Below, one piece after another: positions 60,175-64,000 of a stretch of 64,000 bases of DNA; position 1 is the stretch's first letter; every line of letters begins with the position of its first letter. The notes under the pieces were generated by a model that saw nothing but the letters and a program-made list of their open reading frames with translations, was not told the origin of the DNA and did not search any database. Both the position numbers and the translations under genes were made by a program. Source of the stretch: Robiginitomaculum sp. (GTDB lineage Bacteria > Pseudomonadota > Alphaproteobacteria > Caulobacterales > Maricaulaceae); contig JAJFFQ010000048.1 of NCBI GenBank assembly GCA_021776565.1, positions 1 to 64,000 of the forward strand, written 5' to 3'.

Positions 60175-60202
60175 TCTTGAAAGTTTCTTGAAACCCTCTT
60201 GA
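60175..60202. promoter_or_regulatory. Three direct repeats TCTTGA(A) with exact 11-bp period
   Basis: Units start at 60175, 60186 and 60197, in the intergenic region between a CadC-like regulator and a divergent secreted-protein gene. Confidence 0.7.
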
Positions 60203-60263
60203 AGACAGAAAACCAAAAGCACGCAATGGTTTTACATTGTTATAAGTTTATCAGGAGAAACCA

Positions 60264-60827
60264 ATGTATAAGAAAATAATACTGTCATCTTTGGCCATCG
60301 GATTGATAATATCATCATGCACGACGTTCGCCCACGCAAACGACGCCCAAAAACAGTCTCTCGAGGATTTGTCGTTTTTGTTGGGCAAGTGGAGCGTTGT
60401 CACCACATACCGTCCGGGTACTGAAAAAGCCATGAAAGATATTGGCGTGCGCGAATGTAGCTATGCTTTCTCGAAAACCTACATTAAATGTGATTTCAAA
60501 ATGACGCTGGAAGCCAATGGCATGCAGCGCGACACCACATCGCTCATCAATTATAATCCCTTTCGCGAAATGTATGAGTTAACGATGATTTTTGATCGCC
60601 CGACCTCTCGTGCCCTGGGCGATATGACCTGGGATCCAAACACCCGGATGCTGAAAACCAAAGCCTATATATATGCCGGAATTGGTCATGAACTGCGTGA
60701 CTTATGGATGGTCACACGTGTTACAGACAACAACCATATCACCGCCGAAGTACGTTCCAACCAGCCCGCGCAGGCACCAAATGAGTGGCCGGTATTTTGG
60801 CAACAGGAGCTGACAAGAATAAAATAA
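60264..60827 (+). CDS. Secreted hypothetical protein (DUF1579-like)
   Basis: Signal peptide MYKKIILSSLAIGLIISSCTTFAHA; LSFLLGKWSVVTTYRPG. Confidence 0.7.
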   Translation: MYKKIILSSLAIGLIISSCTTFAHANDAQKQSLEDLSFLLGKWSVVTTYRPGTEKAMKDIGVRECSYAFSKTYIKCDFKMTLEANGMQRDTTSLINYNPFREMYELTMIFDRPTSRALGDMTWDPNTRMLKTKAYIYAGIGHELRDLWMVTRVTDNNHITAEVRSNQPAQAPNEWPVFWQQELTRIK

Positions 60828-60969
60828 ATGATGCTTGATACCGGACAAGGCGGAAACCTTTCCGGGGGGTACGGCGCCAACTGCACAAAATACTCACCCA
60901 TGCCTTCCTTTTGCGTCATAAGCGTGTGCCAGTAAAAGTGGCACGCTTGACAAAAGGAATTTGGGCGCA

Positions 60970-62223
60970 ATGAACAAACTGTTTTCCCGCCCAGCCGGTG
61001 TAGTATTTGCCTCCACCATTGGGACGGCCATCGGTATCACCTCAACCATTGTGGCGATCCTCGGCCTTGTTCTTGTCCCCATCGCCGACGAGTTTAACCT
61101 GCCGCGATCCAGCATATCCCTGGTGTTTTTCATTCTGGCGATATGCAGCGCCCTGATTTATCCGGTTATCGGGCATCTGGCAGATAAATATGGCGCACGT
61201 ATTGTTATATTGATCGGGCATTTGTTGTTTGTCCTGGCGCTGTTTGCTGTCTCCAAGGCGCGTAACATAGGCGAATTTTATGCCGCCTTTGTATTTATCG
61301 GTTTTAGTGGCTCTGTGCTTGGCCCAATTTTGTTTACCAAGATTATTGCCGGGTGGTTTGACCGCTATCGCGGCTTCTTTCTTGGTATTATCAGCGGCGT
61401 TGGTTATGGCATGGGCAGCACGCTAATGCCCCTTTTTGCCGTCTTTGTGTTATCAAACCATGACTGGCGCACCACCTATCAGGCCATTGCTGTCCTGGTG
61501 TTTGTTGTTGGTTTGCCTGCATTATGGTTATTTTTACGCAATCCACCCGAACCCCTGCCCAAAAAGACCTATATGCGCGTCAAAGGCGTTTCGGGGGTTC
61601 CCGGCCTGACCCTGGCCGAGGCGATAAAAACCCGTGCCTTCTGGATGGTGTTGATGGCCATTGCCGTTTGCTCTGGCTGCATGCTGGCTGTCTTCACCCA
61701 CATTATCCCGATTTTGATGGATCGGGGTGTATCCGTGGTTGAAGCCACCAGTGTTTTGTCCACTTTTGCCTTGTTCACCGTCTTTGGGCAAATCGGCACC
61801 GGGTTTTTACTTGACCAATTTCGCCGCCCGAATTTGATCGCACCGTTCTTTTTTATCCCGGTTTTTGGCCTGCCCCTGTTGATGCTCTCCTCCAGCACGC
61901 CACTATTGTTGTTGTCCGGGGCGTTAATGGGTCTTGGTATGGGAACCGAGTTTGGTCTGTTGCCATTTTGCCTGTCCCGTTATTTTGGCCTGAAGGCCTA
62001 TGGGACTATATCCGGTCTTGTTTACGGCGTTATCGCGCTAACCAACGGGTTTTTCCCAGTGCTGATGGATGTCGGGTTTGATCTGACCGGTAGTTATCAA
62101 AGCGCCGTGAACCTTGTCATAGGTATCATGGTTCTGGGCACCCTGCTGATCGCCGCCCTGCCCAGCTTTGCTCGCCTTTCCAGGCGTTATATGGAGCCAG
62201 AGGCAGGGCCGGAAAACGGCTAA
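60970..62223 (+). CDS. MFS transporter
   Basis: 12 TM-like segments, GHLADKYGARIVILIG; ATG at 60970. Confidence 0.93.
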   Translation: MNKLFSRPAGVVFASTIGTAIGITSTIVAILGLVLVPIADEFNLPRSSISLVFFILAICSALIYPVIGHLADKYGARIVILIGHLLFVLALFAVSKARNIGEFYAAFVFIGFSGSVLGPILFTKIIAGWFDRYRGFFLGIISGVGYGMGSTLMPLFAVFVLSNHDWRTTYQAIAVLVFVVGLPALWLFLRNPPEPLPKKTYMRVKGVSGVPGLTLAEAIKTRAFWMVLMAIAVCSGCMLAVFTHIIPILMDRGVSVVEATSVLSTFALFTVFGQIGTGFLLDQFRRPNLIAPFFFIPVFGLPLLMLSSSTPLLLLSGALMGLGMGTEFGLLPFCLSRYFGLKAYGTISGLVYGVIALTNGFFPVLMDVGFDLTGSYQSAVNLVIGIMVLGTLLIAALPSFARLSRRYMEPEAGPENG

Positions 62224-62276
62224 TATCACGCTCCTGCCCAACCATTCCATCATTATTGCATAGCTGATATACATTT

Positions 62277-62295
62277 AAGTGAACAATGTTCACTT
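62277..62295. promoter_or_regulatory. Perfect palindrome AAGTGAAC-AAT-GTTCACTT upstream of the RND operon
   Basis: 8-bp arms; TetR-type operator architecture. Confidence 0.7.
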
Positions 62296-62382
62296 TTCAA
62301 ACGATCCATTCGTTCCTATATCAACCTCGTCAGGACGAATAAGTGTGCTAACAACCCTGCAGACGAGGAATTGCATAACCCG

Positions 62383-63510
62383 ATGATGAACGCACGTGCA
62401 TTTGTATATACAGGCTTGGCCCTCATTGCCAGCCTCTTGCTTGGTGCGGTGTTTCTTGGTGCCCAGGCCGAAGGTGAAACCCGTGACGCGCCGCCTATCG
62501 GGGTTGTCGTGCAAAAAGTGGCACTGACCAAAAGTACAAGAATAGCCACAGACTATGCCGGCAATATCAACGCCCGGCGCACCAGTGCGCTGGGGTTTGA
62601 GCGCGGTGGCCTTGTGGTGGAAATGCTAACCGACCTTGGGCAATATGTGCGCAAAGGCGACGTTCTGGCGCGGCTCGATACGCGCGCGCAACGGGCTGAT
62701 CTGGCGGCGGCACGGGCCAGTGTTCGCCAGGTCGAGGCGCAAAGGCAAATCGCGGCCTCTACCCAAAAACGTCAAAAGGCACTATTGGCCAAAGGTCATA
62801 TCTCGGCGCAACGTCTGGAAGAAATTGATGCCAATCTTGCTGCTGCCGAAGCCGCCAAGCACGTCGCCCAAGCGCAAGTACAAACACTTCAGGCGCGCCT
62901 GGCCCTGTCCAGCATCATTGCGCCTTATGACGGGATTATTGCTGAACGTTATATCGATGAAGGGGCCATTGCTGCGCCCGGGGCCATGGCCTTGTCATTG
63001 GTTGAAGATGGGGTACTGGAAGTTCGCGTGGGTTTGCCCGCCTCGCGCCTTGTCAATATAAACATCGGCGATATTTATGATTTTAACACAGCCCAAAGCG
63101 TATTTAAGGCTCGCCTTCGCGGGCTAAGTGGTCAACTTGACAGCGCCACGCAAACCATAAGCGCGGTTTTTGATGTCATAGCAGAGCAGAGCCAACTGGT
63201 TCCGGGACAAACCGCACGATTATCACTGGGTGTTCCCCTGGAACAACAAGGGTTCTGGGTGCCACTTAATGCGCTGCGTGAAGATCGCCGGGGTCTGTGG
63301 TCATTATATGCTCTGGATAGTGAGGCGGGGAATGCCGGGCGCTATATTCTCACTCCGCGTCTGGTTGAAATTCTTTATGCGGGTGCTGAACAGGTTTATG
63401 TGCGCGGCCCCATGAAAAACGGCACCCTGATCCTTGTGGGCGGCAATCAAACTGTTAGTGCCGGCATGGTGGTAACGCCAATAAAAACCGTTACCTCTGG
63501 CCAGCCATGA
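62383..63510 (+). CDS. RND efflux periplasmic adaptor
   Basis: LGFERGGLVVEMLTDLGQYVRKGDVLARLDTRAQRADL and IIAPYDGIIAERYIDEGAI. Confidence 0.92.
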   Translation: MMNARAFVYTGLALIASLLLGAVFLGAQAEGETRDAPPIGVVVQKVALTKSTRIATDYAGNINARRTSALGFERGGLVVEMLTDLGQYVRKGDVLARLDTRAQRADLAAARASVRQVEAQRQIAASTQKRQKALLAKGHISAQRLEEIDANLAAAEAAKHVAQAQVQTLQARLALSSIIAPYDGIIAERYIDEGAIAAPGAMALSLVEDGVLEVRVGLPASRLVNINIGDIYDFNTAQSVFKARLRGLSGQLDSATQTISAVFDVIAEQSQLVPGQTARLSLGVPLEQQGFWVPLNALREDRRGLWSLYALDSEAGNAGRYILTPRLVEILYAGAEQVYVRGPMKNGTLILVGGNQTVSAGMVVTPIKTVTSGQP

Positions 63511-64000
63511 GCAAGCTGTTTTACGACAATCCACGCCTTGCCATCCTCACAGTGGTTCTGGTGCTGGCCGCCGGTATTGGTGCTTTACTGACCCTGGGGC
63601 GTCAGGAAGACCCATCATTGTCAGAGCGGTTTGCTGTGCTGGTTACGGCCTTTCCCGGCGCGTCGGCAGAGCGTTCCGAAGCCTTGATTACCGAACCTCT
63701 GGAGCGTTCCTTGCAAGAACTGGTGGAGATCAGAAAACTGAACTCTACCAGCCGTAACGGCCTCTCGGTTATATCGATCGAACTAAAAGAACGCTTTCGC
63801 GGTGAAAAGGTAGAACCCGCCTGGACACTGGTGCGCGAGCAAATCAACAAGGCAAAATTATTCCTGCCGCCAGGGGCCAGTGAGCCGGATTTGCGCCGTC
63901 AGCACATAGGCGCGGACACGATTATTGTGGCGTTTTCCGTGGATGAGGAAAGCCTTGATGCCATGCCGATCCTCTCGCGTCTGGCCCGTGACCTGGAACA
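63507..64000 (+). CDS. RND efflux permease, N-terminal part (runs off window)
   Basis: MSKLFYDNPRLAILTVVLVLAAGIGALLTLGRQEDPSLSERFAVLVTAFPGASAERSEALITEPLERSLQEL; overlaps the adaptor stop. Confidence 0.92.
   Translation, partial: MSKLFYDNPRLAILTVVLVLAAGIGALLTLGRQEDPSLSERFAVLVTAFPGASAERSEALITEPLERSLQELVEIRKLNSTSRNGLSVISIELKERFRGEKVEPAWTLVREQINKAKLFLPPGASEPDLRRQHIGADTIIVAFSVDEESLDAMPILSRLARDLE

Overview
This 64 kb window comes from an alphaproteobacterial-type chromosome and is mostly housekeeping genes. In order it carries ybaB-dnaX and the SRP RNA; a MacAB-TolC-like efflux operon; a CNT nucleoside transporter; a Fic protein; gpsA, tsaD, hemC, hemD, a mitofilin-like gene and hemY; tRNA-Thr(CGT); an M20 peptidase and a flavin monooxygenase; queC-queE-queD and a desaturase; tRNA-Arg(CCT); an accessory locus at about 23.7-32.2 kb; rpsO-pnp; uvrB; a nucleoside hydrolase; a TonB receptor; accA; a DUF1501/DUF1800 pair; a GT2; an SGNH-like/MBOAT pair; an acyl-CoA synthetase; a second two-component system; a CadC-like regulator; an MFS transporter; and the start of an RND efflux operon. 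The most interesting part is the accessory locus between tRNA-Arg and rpsO. It holds a 7TM/HisKA_3-type sensor kinase with a frameshift and an in-frame stop, a NarL/LuxR response regulator, three secreted proteins sharing a C-terminal Cys/Trp-rich domain (WSGG...FG..W...CW), one of them with an in-frame TGA, and two lysine-rich secreted proteins. Four copies of one palindrome (CCCCAT-N4-ATGGGG type) lie upstream of essentially every transcription unit there, which suggests a self-contained, partly decaying two-component regulon. Other notable signals are an OmpR/CadC-type triple direct repeat with 11-bp period, a TetR-like operator, a Fic promoter inverted repeat, a 111-bp tandem duplication abutting the tRNA-Thr CCA end, a long intergenic palindrome, and gene remnants (Rhs, M23 peptidase, TPR-protein N-terminus). 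All calls were made by reading the sequence; no database search was run.
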